From the NCBI RefSeq assembly GCF_004519545.1, contig NZ_SDKM01000001.1:1-64000 (forward strand): a stretch of 64,000 nucleotides of DNA, written 5' to 3'. A program made the position numbers and the translations under genes. How positions within the stretch are numbered: the stretch's first letter is position 1; each line of letters opens with the position of its first letter. The notes beneath the pieces are model-generated. The model saw only the letters and a list, made by a program, of their open reading frames with translations. It did no database searches and was not told the DNA's origin. The DNA is from Nocardioides guangzhouensis (lineage in GTDB: Bacteria; Actinomycetota; Actinomycetes; Propionibacteriales; Nocardioidaceae). Of this stretch, positions 8,681-16,519 are shown in pieces.

Positions 8681-10185
8681 GGTCGCAGCGCGCTGATGTG
8701 GCGGGCCAGGGAGATGTCACGGCCGAGCAGCTCGAGGGACTCGAACAGCGGCGGCGAGATGCGGCGGCCGGTCACGGCGACCCGGACCGGACCGAACGCG
8801 TTGCGCGGCTTGAGGCCGAGCTCCTCGACCAGCTTGGCGCGCAGCGCCTCCTCGATGGTCGCGGTGGTCCAGTGGTCCTCGGACACCGCCGACAGCGCGT
8901 CGTACGACGCCTGCACGACCTGGCGGCCGGACTCGTCGAGCACCTTCGCGACGTCCTCGGGGTCGCGCTCGAAGTCGTCCTCGGCGACGAACAGGAACCG
9001 CAGCATCTCCACGGACTCGGAGAGCGTGTTGATCCGCTCGGCCACCAGCGGCATCGCCGCGTCGAGACGCGCGCGCTCCCTGTCGGTCGGCGGCTCGTCG
9101 GTGAGCCCGGCGCGGAACAGGAACGGGATGACCCGCTCGGTCATCTCCCCGACGGAGAGCCGGCGCATGTGCGCGGCGTTGATCGCCTCGCACTTCTTGA
9201 GGTCGAAGCGGGCCGGGTTGGGGTTGACCCGGCGGATGTCGAACGCCTCGGCCATCTCGGTCATGGTGAAGACGTCGCGATCCTCGGCGATGCCCCAGCC
9301 GAGCAGGGCGAGGTAGTTGAGGATGCCCTCGGGGAGGAAGCCGCGCTCGACGTACTCGGCGAGGCCGGAGCCCTTGTCCCGCTTGGAGAGTCGCTTGTTG
9401 CCGTCGCCCATCACGATCGGCAGGTGGCCGAAGCGCGGCTCGCCGGTGCCGATGCCGAGGTCCTTCAGCGCGCGGTAGAGCGCGATCTGACGGGGCGTCG
9501 AGGAGAGCAGGTCCTCGCCCCGCAGGACGTGCGTGATCTCCATGAGGGCGTCGTCGACCGGGTTGACCAGCGTGTAGAGCGGGTCACCGTTCGCGCGCAG
9601 CAGCGCGAAGTCGGGGACGTTGTCGGGCTGGAAGGTGATCTCGCCGCGGACCAGGTCGGTGAACGTGATCGGCTCGTCGGGCATGCGCAGCCGCAGCACC
9701 GACTCACGGCCGACGAAGTCCTGGAGCTGCTGGTTGGTCAGCTCACGACAGTGGCCGTCGTACCCCTGCACCTTGGAGCCGCTGGCCTTGCGACGGGCCT
9801 CGACCTCGTCGGGCGTGCAGTAGCAGTCGTACGCCGAGCCGGCATCGCGCAGCCGCTTGGCGATGTCGGCGTAGATCGGGAACCGGTCGGACTGGCGGTA
9901 CGGACCGAACTCGCCGCCCGCCTCCGGGCCCTCGTCCCAGTCGATGCCGAGCCAGCGCAGCGACCCGAGGATCGAGTCGTAGCCCTCCTCGGTGTTGCGG
10001 GCGAGGTCGGTGTCCTCGATCCGCAGCACGAGGGTGCCGCCGAAGTGGCGCGCGAACGCCCAGTTGAACAGGGCGCTGCGCACGTTGCCGACGTGCAGGA
10101 AGCCGGTCGGGCTCGGTGGGAACCGGACCCGCACCTTCTCGGGCGCCAGGTCGCCGAGGACCTCGTCGATTGCTGCGTCAGTCAC
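8677..10185 (-). CDS. gltX: Glutamate--tRNA ligase
   Basis: 502 residues, a class I aminoacyl-tRNA synthetase. The ATP-binding HIGH-type motif is HVGN at residues 31-34 after PPSPTGFL, and the KMSKS-type motif is KRLSKR at 264-269. Full family length with a C-terminal anticodon-binding region. It charges tRNA-Glu and, since these bacteria generally lack GlnRS, probably tRNA-Gln as well before amidation (family knowledge). It overlaps the upstream fumarylacetoacetate hydrolase-family gene by 8 nt and the CPBP gene by 4 nt. Its two cognate tRNAs lie just downstream on the same strand. Confidence 0.97.
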   Translation of the reverse strand: MTDAAIDEVLGDLAPEKVRVRFPPSPTGFLHVGNVRSALFNWAFARHFGGTLVLRIEDTDLARNTEEGYDSILGSLRWLGIDWDEGPEAGGEFGPYRQSDRFPIYADIAKRLRDAGSAYDCYCTPDEVEARRKASGSKVQGYDGHCRELTNQQLQDFVGRESVLRLRMPDEPITFTDLVRGEITFQPDNVPDFALLRANGDPLYTLVNPVDDALMEITHVLRGEDLLSSTPRQIALYRALKDLGIGTGEPRFGHLPIVMGDGNKRLSKRDKGSGLAEYVERGFLPEGILNYLALLGWGIAEDRDVFTMTEMAEAFDIRRVNPNPARFDLKKCEAINAAHMRRLSVGEMTERVIPFLFRAGLTDEPPTDRERARLDAAMPLVAERINTLSESVEMLRFLFVAEDDFERDPEDVAKVLDESGRQVVQASYDALSAVSEDHWTTATIEEALRAKLVEELGLKPRNAFGPVRVAVTGRRISPPLFESLELLGRDISLARHISALRP

Positions 10186-10990
10186 GCTTGCTCACCTTGT
10201 TCGTCAGAGTGCCGAGGCCGTCGATCGAGATCTCCACCTCGTCGCCGACCTCCATCGGGCCGACACCCTCCGGGGTGCCGGTGAGGATGACGTCGCCGGG
10301 CAGCAGCGTCATCACGGAGGAGACGTGCGCGACCAGCGTCGGCACGTCGAAGATCATGTCCTTCGTCGACCCGTCCTGGACGAGGTCGCCGTTGAGGTGC
10401 GTCTGCACGCGCACCCCGTCGTTGAAGTGCTGCGGGTCGAGGTCGGTCTCGATCCACGGACCGAGCGGGCAGAAGGAGTCGAAGCCCTTGGCCCGGGTGA
10501 ACTGCACGTCGCTCCTCTGCAGGTCGCGCGCGGTCACGTCGTTCGCGATCGTGTAGCCCTGGATCACGTCGGTCGCCTGCTCCGGCGGCACGTCACGGCA
10601 GATCCGTCCGATCACCACCGCCAGCTCGCCCTCGTAGTGGAGGTTCTCCGTCTGGCGGGGGTAGAAGATCGGGTCGCCCGGGCCGACCACGCTGGTGTTC
10701 GGCTTGAGGAACATCAGCGGCTCGTCGGGCACGTCGTTGCCCATCTCTGCCGCGTGCTTCGCGTAGTTGCGGCCGATCCCGACCACCTTGCTGCGCGGCA
10801 GCACCGGCGCGAGCAGGCGCACGTCCTCGACCCGGTGCTCCTCGTCGAGCAGCTTGATGCCGACGTAGAGCGGGTCCCCGGCCAGGGCCACGACCCGCGC
10901 GTCCTCGGTCGGCTGGCCGAACTCGTCGAGCTCGCCGGTCAGGACGCCGTACTGGGGCTCGTCACCGGTGGTGAATCGACAGATACGCAC
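10178..10990 (-). CDS. Fumarylacetoacetate hydrolase (FAH) family protein
   Basis: 270 residues from a GTG at 10990. The C-terminal FAH domain is complete: VVGIGRNYAKHAAEMG near residue 70, the metal ligands in HYEGELAVVIG, the YTIANDVTARDLQ segment, KGFDSFCPLGPW and the GDVILTGTPEGVGPM signature. Members cleave carbon-carbon bonds in acylpyruvates or related diketo acids with Mg2+. The true substrate here is not evident. It overlaps gltX by 8 nt, an arrangement I recall as common in actinobacteria, so it may be a housekeeping gene co-transcribed with gltX. Confidence 0.92.
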   Translation of the reverse strand: MRICRFTTGDEPQYGVLTGELDEFGQPTEDARVVALAGDPLYVGIKLLDEEHRVEDVRLLAPVLPRSKVVGIGRNYAKHAAEMGNDVPDEPLMFLKPNTSVVGPGDPIFYPRQTENLHYEGELAVVIGRICRDVPPEQATDVIQGYTIANDVTARDLQRSDVQFTRAKGFDSFCPLGPWIETDLDPQHFNDGVRVQTHLNGDLVQDGSTKDMIFDVPTLVAHVSSVMTLLPGDVILTGTPEGVGPMEVGDEVEISIDGLGTLTNKVSKRD

Positions 10991-11047
10991 GTGCGCGAGC
11001 CTATCCGCCGGGCGGAGGCGCTCCCCAATCCCCCGTACCATGCTGCG

Positions 11048-12643
11048 GTGACCCCCACCCTGCTCGACGAGGCGACCTGGCGCGCCCGCGCGGCCGCGCA
11101 CGCGGCGCGGGTCGACGGGATCGTCGCGCCGCACCTCGCCCGGCGCGAGGCCGGGGTCAGGCACCCGGTGCACGACTTCCTGTTCACCTACTACTCCCAG
11201 CGGCCGGCGCAGCTGCGGCGCTGGCACCCCGGGTACGGCGTGGCGCTGGCCGGGGCGGCGGAGTACGCCGACCTCAAGGGGTACGGGTCCGACCCCGCCC
11301 CGCTGGTTGAGGAGGTCGCGCACAACTCCCCGCTGGTTGAGGAGGTCGCTCTTCGACCGTCTCGAAACCAAGGGGCGATCACCGTCGCCGTCACCGCCGA
11401 CCACGTCGTCTCCCAGCGCCCGCTGCTCGAGGCACTGCACCGGCTTCTCACCGCGACCGCGTCGCGCGCCCCGACGTACGGCTGCTTCGGGCTGCACGAG
11501 TGGGCGATGGTCTACCGCGCGGACGAGACGCGGCACGACTGGCCGCTGCGCCTGGGGCGAGAGGGCACCGACGCGGTCGTCGAGTCGCACCGGATCGGGT
11601 GCTCGCACTTCGACGCGTTCCGCTTCTTCACCCCCGAGGCGCGCCCGCTCAACACCCTGGGTCCCGGCCGCGACGACCGCCCGGCGTACGAGCAGCCGGG
11701 CTGCCTGCACGCCGGGATGGACCTCTACAAGCACGCGTTCCGGCTCACCCCGATGGTCTCCTCGGACCTGGTCGCCGACTGCTTCGAGCTGGCCCGCGAC
11801 ATCCGGGTGCTCGACATGCGCGCCGCGCCGTACGACCTCGCCGACCTCGGCTTCGACCCGGTGCGGATCGAGACCGCGCAGGGGAAGCAGGAGTACGCCG
11901 CGGCGCAGCGGCGGTTCGCCGAGCGCGGGGCACCGCTGCGGGAACGGCTGGTCGAGGAGTGTGGGCGCCTCCTCGCGACGTCCTGCGAAGCCGTCGCCTC
12001 AGGCGCGGTACGCCGCCAGCGCGGCGTCCACCGACGCCGCCGCGTCCGCCTCGGTGGTGGGCAGGTGCCCCACGAGCAGGCGGTACCACTGCAGCCCGAG
12101 CAGCAGGTCCACGACCAGGTCGGGATCGGTGTCCGCGCAGAGCTCGCCACGCCCGACCCCGCGTCGTACCGCCTCCAGCATCGGACCGCGCCAGTGCTCG
12201 TGCAGGGTGCGGTACTGCTCACCGAACGCCGCGGCGACCTGGGCGTGCGCCATGAGCGACCGGTTGGCGAGCGCCAGCCCCCGGCCCCGGTCGGCGTTCA
12301 TCGCGGCCACGGGCACCACGATCGCGAGCAGGTCGTCGTGCACCGAGCCCGTGTCGGGTGGCGCGATCCGCTCGTCGCTGGCGTCGAGGTAGGCATCGAC
12401 GACGATCCGGCCGAGGTCGCCGTCGTACCACCGGTAGATGGTCTGCTTGCCGACCCCAGCCCGGGCGGCGATCTTCTCGACGGTCAGCCCGGACCAGCCG
12501 GCCTCCTCCAGCAGGGCGACGGTCGCGTCGAGGATCGCGCGCCGGCTGGCGGCACTGCGGGGGCGTCCGGTCGGCATGGCGGCGACGCTACCACTTGCGA
12601 GACGTATCGTCTCGTATTAGATTCGAGACACCACGTCTCGTAA
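11048..12643 (+). CDS. 3-methyladenine DNA glycosylase-annotated protein, repeat-invaded and lacking its normal stop
   Basis: A GTG start at 11048 gives a protein whose residues 1 to about 315 match an actinobacterial family often annotated as 3-methyladenine DNA glycosylase (HDFLFTYYSQRP, GCFGLHEWAMVYR, EQPGCLHAGMDLYKHAFRL, ELARDIRVLDMRAAPYDL). That annotation is from memory and biochemically weak. Residues about 85-109 (PLVEEVAHNSPLVEEV and on) come from an in-frame copy of the REP-like repeat at 11300-11372. After the expected end (about 11990) no stop follows in any forward frame for many codons. This frame stays open to 12643, antisense across the whole tetR gene, giving 531 codons with a non-homologous tail. 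The gene may be functional or decaying. Confidence 0.65.
   Translation: MTPTLLDEATWRARAAAHAARVDGIVAPHLARREAGVRHPVHDFLFTYYSQRPAQLRRWHPGYGVALAGAAEYADLKGYGSDPAPLVEEVAHNSPLVEEVALRPSRNQGAITVAVTADHVVSQRPLLEALHRLLTATASRAPTYGCFGLHEWAMVYRADETRHDWPLRLGREGTDAVVESHRIGCSHFDAFRFFTPEARPLNTLGPGRDDRPAYEQPGCLHAGMDLYKHAFRLTPMVSSDLVADCFELARDIRVLDMRAAPYDLADLGFDPVRIETAQGKQEYAAAQRRFAERGAPLRERLVEECGRLLATSCEAVASGAVRRQRGVHRRRRVRLGGGQVPHEQAVPLQPEQQVHDQVGIGVRAELATPDPASYRLQHRTAPVLVQGAVLLTERRGDLGVRHERPVGERQPPAPVGVHRGHGHHDREQVVVHRARVGWRDPLVAGVEVGIDDDPAEVAVVPPVDGLLADPSPGGDLLDGQPGPAGLLQQGDGRVEDRAPAGGTAGASGRHGGDATTCETYRLVLDSRHHVS
11300..11372. repeat. REP-like half elements inside a coding sequence
   Basis: CCGCTGGTTGAGGAGGTCGC occurs at 11300-11319 and again from 11330, where it runs on through GACCGTCTCGAAACCAAG to 11372. 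This equals the left arm of the intergenic elements at 6071 and 7122. It is read in frame as two PLVEEV units, and the insertion of about 26 codons keeps the surrounding protein family alignment in phase. Confidence 0.88.
11999..12577 (-). CDS. TetR-family transcriptional regulator
   Basis: 192 residues. The N-terminal helix-turn-helix (about residues 12-58: AILDATVALLEEAGWSGLTV then AARAGVGKQTIYRWY) is classic TetR. The C-terminal ligand domain includes MLEAVRRGVGRGEL and LLLGLQWYRLLVGHLP, resembling the C-terminal domain of regulators like TetR_C_33. It is divergent from the SDR gene at 12654, and two 17-bp palindromes sit in the 76-bp gap, so it probably represses the SDR and itself. The entire gene is overlapped antisense by the unterminated frame of the glycosylase-like gene. 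Confidence 0.93.
   Translation of the reverse strand: MPTGRPRSAASRRAILDATVALLEEAGWSGLTVEKIAARAGVGKQTIYRWYDGDLGRIVVDAYLDASDERIAPPDTGSVHDDLLAIVVPVAAMNADRGRGLALANRSLMAHAQVAAAFGEQYRTLHEHWRGPMLEAVRRGVGRGELCADTDPDLVVDLLLGLQWYRLLVGHLPTTEADAAASVDAALAAYRA
12598..12640. promoter_or_regulatory. Twin 17-bp TetR operators
   Basis: Palindrome 1 at 12598-12614 is CGAGACGTATCGTCTCG (perfect 7-bp arms). Palindrome 2 at 12624-12640 is CGAGACACCACGTCTCG (one mismatch). Their starts are 26 bp apart. They lie between the divergent tetR and SDR genes, and the second ends just before the AAAGGAGGT ribosome-binding site (12642-12650). This is the expected layout of an autoregulated TetR control region. Confidence 0.88.
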
Positions 12644-12653
12644 AGGAGGTCCC

Positions 12654-13340
12654 ATGACCGACACCGCCCTCGTCACCGGAGCCGGCCGCGGGATCGGCCG
12701 CGAGGTCGCCCGCCAGCTCGCCGCCGCCGGCCTGCACATCGTCGCCACCGCGCGCACCGCCGCCGTGGCGGAGGCGGTAGCGCTCGAGGTCCGCGGCACG
12801 CCCCTGGTGCTCGACGTGGCCGACCCGGCCTCGATCGTGTCGGCCGCGGAGAGCGTTCGGGAGCTCGACGTCCTCGTCAGCAACGCCGCCGCCTACCCTG
12901 ACTGGCAGGCCACTGCGCTCACCGTCGACCTCGACGACGTCGAGCTCGCGTGGCGCACCAACGTGCTCGGTCCGTGGCGGCTGGCCCGGGCCTTCGCACC
13001 GGCCCTGGCTCGCTCGGCGAACGCGCGGATCGTGAACGTCACCAGCGGGTCGGGGTCGCACGGCGACCCGCAGTTCGGCCTGGGTGCCGGGGCCGGCATG
13101 GCGCCGTACGCCGTCACGAAGGCGGCCGCCAACGCCCTGACCCGCAAGCTGGCGGCGGCCCTGCCGGGCGCCCGCGTGAACGCCGTCGACCCGGGCCTGA
13201 CCGCCACCGCGCCCGGCATGGAGGCGATGGGCGCGCGACCGGTCGCCGAGGGTGCGGCCTCGGTGGTGTGGGCGGCGATGCTCGGTCCGGACGGTCCGAC
13301 CGGCGGCTTCTTCCGGGACGGCCGCCCGCACCCGTGGTGA
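12654..13340 (+). CDS. SDR-family oxidoreductase
   Basis: 228 residues, short-chain dehydrogenase/reductase. The cofactor loop TGAGRGIG is at residues 7-14, a VLDVAD segment follows, NAA (about 81-83) is present, and the active-site YAVTK follows a Ser-containing NVTSGSGS strand. The start is ATG at 12654 behind a near-perfect AAAGGAGGT. The substrate is unknown. Control by the divergent TetR regulator is inferred from the operator pair directly upstream. Confidence 0.92.
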   Translation: MTDTALVTGAGRGIGREVARQLAAAGLHIVATARTAAVAEAVALEVRGTPLVLDVADPASIVSAAESVRELDVLVSNAAAYPDWQATALTVDLDDVELAWRTNVLGPWRLARAFAPALARSANARIVNVTSGSGSHGDPQFGLGAGAGMAPYAVTKAAANALTRKLAAALPGARVNAVDPGLTATAPGMEAMGARPVAEGAASVVWAAMLGPDGPTGGFFRDGRPHPW

Positions 13341-13375
13341 GCCGGCACGTCGGTCCCGCGGGCTAGGTTCGTCGG

Positions 13376-13954
13376 GTGCAGGAGATCCGGGGCGAGGACT
13401 GGTACGCCGACGAGCTGGGCGCCGCGCGCTGGTCCGACACGACGTTCGTCGACGTGGACCTGAGCGAGGCCAGCACCGCGGGCGCGGTGTTCGAGCGGTG
13501 CTCGTTCCAGCGCTGCCGGTTCAACGCGAGCGTGCACACCTCGAGCGCGTTCGTGGCCTGCGACTTCGCGCTCTGCACCTTCTTCGACGCCACCCTCGAC
13601 GGCTGCAAGCTCAACGGCAGCGTCTTCGAGCGGTGCACGCTGCGGCCGATGAGGGTCACGGGCGGGCAGTGGCGGGGCGTGACCGTCCGCGGGGCGAACC
13701 TCACCAGGCTGGACCTCGCGGGGCTCGACCTGCGCGAGGCCGACCTCTCGCTGAGCGACCTCACCGACGCCGTCCTGGCCGGGGCCCGGCTCGACCTGGC
13801 CACCCTGCGCGAGACCGACCTGACCGGTGCCGACCTGCGCGGTGCGTCGCTCGGTGGCGTCGACCTCACCGCCGCGACCCTGCGCGGCACCCGCCTCGAC
13901 GTCGCCGGCGCGGTGCAGCTCGCCGAGCAGCACGGGGCGGTGGTCGAGCCGTGA
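13376..13954 (+). CDS. Pentapeptide-repeat protein
   Basis: 192 residues from a GTG start. Pentapeptide A(D/N)LxX repeats are seen from about residue 18 onward, strongest at 108-180 (for example ANLTR, LDLAG, LDLRE, ADLSL, TDLTG, ADLRG). These fold as a right-handed quadrilateral beta-helix. The N-terminal half has Phe/Cys-rich degenerate repeats (VFERC, SFQRC, RFNAS). Proteins of this class sometimes mimic DNA and shield gyrase, but that role cannot be read from the sequence. It overlaps the next gene by 4 nt. Confidence 0.9.
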   Translation: MQEIRGEDWYADELGAARWSDTTFVDVDLSEASTAGAVFERCSFQRCRFNASVHTSSAFVACDFALCTFFDATLDGCKLNGSVFERCTLRPMRVTGGQWRGVTVRGANLTRLDLAGLDLREADLSLSDLTDAVLAGARLDLATLRETDLTGADLRGASLGGVDLTAATLRGTRLDVAGAVQLAEQHGAVVEP

Positions 13955-14658
13955 CCCGGCTCGCGGTGCTCCTGGTCGTCGCCGTCCTCGCGGCCCCCGC
14001 GTGCGCCCCCGAGGACGCCCGCCCGGCCGACCCGTCGCCGCAGGTGGCACCGGACCCGGCCGAGGCGTCGTCCGCCGGATCGCCCGCGGCCACGCCGACG
14101 CCCACCACGCCGGGGACCCCCTCCGCCACCCCGTCCGCGGTCCCGTCGGCGGCCGCGACCCGCACACCGCGTCCGGGCCGCCCCGCCGACCCGCGCTGGC
14201 GGTTCTTCACCGACGACCGCACGCAGTACGCCTCTCCCTGGTTCCCGGGCCGGCACCCAGTGATGATCCCGTTCGGCTGCACCCCCGCGCCGTACTACTC
14301 CCCCGACCCGTCGTGCCCCGACGGCCGGGGCTTCCACCACGGCATCGACGTCGCCATCTCGTGCGGCACGCCGCTACGGGCCGGGCGCCCCGCGACCGTG
14401 CTCGACCACGGCGCCCTCGGGCCGGCGTACGGCGACAACCCGGTGCTGCTCCGCGCGGCCGGCTTCGACGTGGTCGTCGGCCACACGGAACGCGTCTTCG
14501 TGGCACCCGGGGACAGCATCCCGGAGGGCGAGGTGTTCGCCCGGGTCTCCGACCGCGGGGCACCCGACGGCTGCCACCTGCACTTCGAGGTACGCCGCCC
14601 CGGCGGCGAGGTCACCGACGCCGTCGACCCCGCGCCGCTGCTGGACCTGAGGCCCTGA
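13951..14658 (+). CDS. Secreted M23-family metallopeptidase domain protein
   Basis: 235 residues from GTG at 13951. A hydrophobic signal segment (4-17) ends at Cys18 in LAAPAC; Pro at -2 makes the lipobox imperfect. A Pro/Thr/Ala-rich linker (about 20-75) follows. The M23 (LytM) domain has GFHHGIDVAISCGTPL with the first metal ligands and CHLHFEVRRPGG with the HxH motif. It may cut or bind peptidoglycan at the cell surface. Several cysteines could form disulfides. It is coupled to the pentapeptide-repeat gene upstream. Confidence 0.87.
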   Translation: MTRLAVLLVVAVLAAPACAPEDARPADPSPQVAPDPAEASSAGSPAATPTPTTPGTPSATPSAVPSAAATRTPRPGRPADPRWRFFTDDRTQYASPWFPGRHPVMIPFGCTPAPYYSPDPSCPDGRGFHHGIDVAISCGTPLRAGRPATVLDHGALGPAYGDNPVLLRAAGFDVVVGHTERVFVAPGDSIPEGEVFARVSDRGAPDGCHLHFEVRRPGGEVTDAVDPAPLLDLRP

Positions 14659-14740
14659 ACCCCGGACCGGGCCCCAGGTCCCGGGGCGGAGGGTCCACGG
14701 ACCCGCGCTGGACCAGTGCCGGCGGGCCTACCCTGAGGAC

Positions 14741-14914
14741 ATGAACACCATCCACCTCAGCGACGAGGAGCTGGACATCGCCCGGCACGGGATGACCGCC
14801 TACCTCCGCAGCTTCGGCCACGACGAGGCCGACACGGTCCACCTCATCCAGGCAGTGCTCGCGCGCCTGGCCGCCGCGCAGGCCGAGCCCGACGAGCCCG
14901 CCCCGATCGGCTGA
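14741..14914 (+). CDS. Small conserved-looking hypothetical protein (57 aa)
   Basis: ATG at 14741 to TGA at 14914. The product is acidic, with an amphipathic N-terminal helical region (LSDEELDIARHGMTAYLRSF) and a predicted second helix. A CCCTGAGGAC sequence precedes the start and could act as a weak ribosome-binding site. Codon bias fits a real gene. I do not recognise the family and assign no function. Confidence 0.65.
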   Translation: MNTIHLSDEELDIARHGMTAYLRSFGHDEADTVHLIQAVLARLAAAQAEPDEPAPIG

Positions 14915-14919
14915 GCCGC

Positions 14920-15189
14920 TCAGACCTCGACCGTCCCGCCGCTGCGCCAGTAGACGTTGCCCTCCCGGGCGAGGAACTGCTCGTCCACGAGGTAGCGGCG
15001 CAGCGCGGCGTAGTCGGGGTGGAAGCGCTGCAGCGCGTCGCTCACCTCGGCCTCGGAGTAGGTCCGGCCGGGTTCGAAGCACTGCGCGAGGTGGTCGAGC
15101 ACGACCAGCCGCTTGGCCCGTCGCGCCGGGATGGTGTGCAGCCCGTCGTCGCCGAGGAAGTTCGCCAGGATCCGAGACCGGTCGTCCAC
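14920..15189 (-). CDS. DUF2087 domain protein
   Basis: 89 residues from the GTG at 15189, which has GGGTGGG just upstream; another GTG at 15216 would add nine residues. The core ILANFLGDDGLHTIPARRAK, then VLDHLAQCFEPGRTYSEAEV and LRRYLVDEQFLAREGNVYWR, matches DUF2087, a small winged-helix-like domain often found alone or fused to ArsR-type regulators. A nucleic-acid-binding role is plausible. It converges on the 57-residue ORF with a 5-bp gap. Confidence 0.85.
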   Translation of the reverse strand: MDDRSRILANFLGDDGLHTIPARRAKRLVVLDHLAQCFEPGRTYSEAEVSDALQRFHPDYAALRRYLVDEQFLAREGNVYWRSGGTVEV

Positions 15190-15239
15190 GGGACCCACCC
15201 TAGGCCGACTCGTCACTCGTGCCTGCCACCCTGTCAGCC

Positions 15240-15758
15240 ATGGGTCACAGCGTGCTGCAGGTGCCGGTTCCTCCGCTGGAGCGGTTCGTGCGAGAGCGGA
15301 CCGCCTTCCACGACGCGTCGTACGTCAGCGACGACCCGGCCTTCGTGCACGCGCACGTCACCGCGCTGGGGCCCTTCCTCGACGAGGTCGGCGCGCAGGA
15401 CGCGACCCTGGTGGGCGCGATCGCGGCGTCCGTGGCGCCGTTCGACTTCGTGCTCGACCGGATCGACACCTTCCCCAACGGGATCATCCACCTGGTGCCC
15501 GACCCGGACGGCCCGTTCCGCGACCTCACCCGCCGGCTGTGGGAGGCCTTCCCGCGGTGCCCGCCGTACGCCGGTCAGTTCGCCGACGTACGCCCGCACC
15601 TCACCCTGGATGCGCGCACCGACGAGGTGACCGAGGAGTCCACGCGTACGACGCTCGGCGGCCTGGTGCCGGCCCGGTGCCGCGCCGAGAGGCTGGACCT
15701 GACCTGGTGGGAGTCCGACGGGTGCCGGTTGCTGCGGTCCTGGCCGCTGGGCGGCTGA
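15240..15758 (+). CDS. 2'-5' RNA ligase / 2H phosphoesterase superfamily protein
   Basis: 172 residues. The two catalytic H-x-[ST] motifs are HVT in HAHVTALGPF (about residue 36) and HLT in RPHLTLDA (about residue 120), defining a 2H phosphoesterase fold. Members act on 2'-5' RNA linkages or cyclic phosphates. The start at 15240 is chosen over an in-frame upstream ATG at 15219 because the conserved fold begins there; neither has a strong ribosome-binding site. It converges with the serine-triplet protein gene. Confidence 0.87.
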   Translation: MGHSVLQVPVPPLERFVRERTAFHDASYVSDDPAFVHAHVTALGPFLDEVGAQDATLVGAIAASVAPFDFVLDRIDTFPNGIIHLVPDPDGPFRDLTRRLWEAFPRCPPYAGQFADVRPHLTLDARTDEVTEESTRTTLGGLVPARCRAERLDLTWWESDGCRLLRSWPLGG

Positions 15759-15769
15759 CCGCCCCGGGG

Positions 15770-16105
15770 TCAGCGGAGCGCGCGGTGCACCGCGACGGCG
15801 GCCAGCGCCGTCAGCACAGCGGCAGCGACCGCTCCCGGCGGCACCCGTCCGCGGGTACGGCGGCCCCGGACCGCCCGGTTCGCCTGGCTGGACAGCACGG
15901 ACCCGTCGCTCTGGTGGGAGAGCGCGGACCCCGTGCTCTGGTAGGAGAACAGGGACGCCGCGGACATCGCCGACCCGATCGAGCCGGCCGAGGCGAACGA
16001 GCCGACGCTCCCCACCGACGCGAAGGACGCGGCGCTGCCGACCGAGAGCACCGAGTCCTGGGAGCAGATCGAGAGGATCGAGTTCTCCGACCAGAGCGAC
16101 CACAC
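15770..16105 (-). CDS. Serine-triplet (SxxSxx)n repeat protein with C-terminal membrane segment
   Basis: 111 residues. Serine occupies every third position without exception from residue 3 to residue 72, which is 24 consecutive S-x-x triplets (for example SVGSFASAGSIGSAMSAAS). Intervening positions are mostly small or hydrophobic (A, V, G, I, L, F). A basic linker (about 76-88, RAVRGRRTRGR) precedes a hydrophobic helix (about 90-105) and a short HRALR tail. This suggests a thin beta-solenoid tethered to the membrane. I recall related serine-rich repeat proteins in other actinobacteria but know no function. Confidence 0.75.
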   Translation of the reverse strand: MWSLWSENSILSICSQDSVLSVGSAASFASVGSVGSFASAGSIGSAMSAASLFSYQSTGSALSHQSDGSVLSSQANRAVRGRRTRGRVPPGAVAAAVLTALAAVAVHRALR

Positions 16106-16124
16106 GCCCAGCAGCGTAGTCCCG

Positions 16125-16466
16125 CTATCCCCGCAGGACCTTGTCCATCGCCTTGCCCCGGGCCAGCTCGTCGACCAGCTTGTCCAGGTAGCGGATCTTC
16201 TGCATCAGCGGGTCCTCGACGTCCTCGACACGGACCCCGCACACCACTCCCGTGATCAGCGACGCGGCGGGGTTGAGGTCGGCCTGGGCGAAGAAGTCCT
16301 CGAACGTCGTGCCCTCGTCGAGGTGACGCCGGAGAGCGGGCTCGTCGAAGCCGGTGAGCCACTCGATGACCTCGTCCAGCTCGGTCTGCGTGCGGCCCTT
16401 CTTCTCCACCTTGGTGACGTAGTGCGGGTACACCGCGCCGACGGCGGTCGTGAAGATCCTGCTCAT
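16125..16466 (-). CDS. DUF2200 family protein
   Basis: 113 residues from ATG at 16466. The conserved block starts at the first residue ([17 protein letters not shown], then [20 protein letters not shown]) and continues with [27 protein letters not shown] and [15 protein letters not shown]. The whole chain matches DUF2200, a small soluble family widespread in bacteria without known function. It is encoded alone, divergent from the DUF1684 gene 54 bp away. Confidence 0.88.
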   Translation of the reverse strand: MSRIFTTAVGAVYPHYVTKVEKKGRTQTELDEVIEWLTGFDEPALRRHLDEGTTFEDFFAQADLNPAASLITGVVCGVRVEDVEDPLMQKIRYLDKLVDELARGKAMDKVLRG

Positions 16467-16519
16467 GCGGCGAGGGTAGTCCCGTGCGGACCTCACCGGC
16501 CGGTGCGTAGGTTCGGCCC

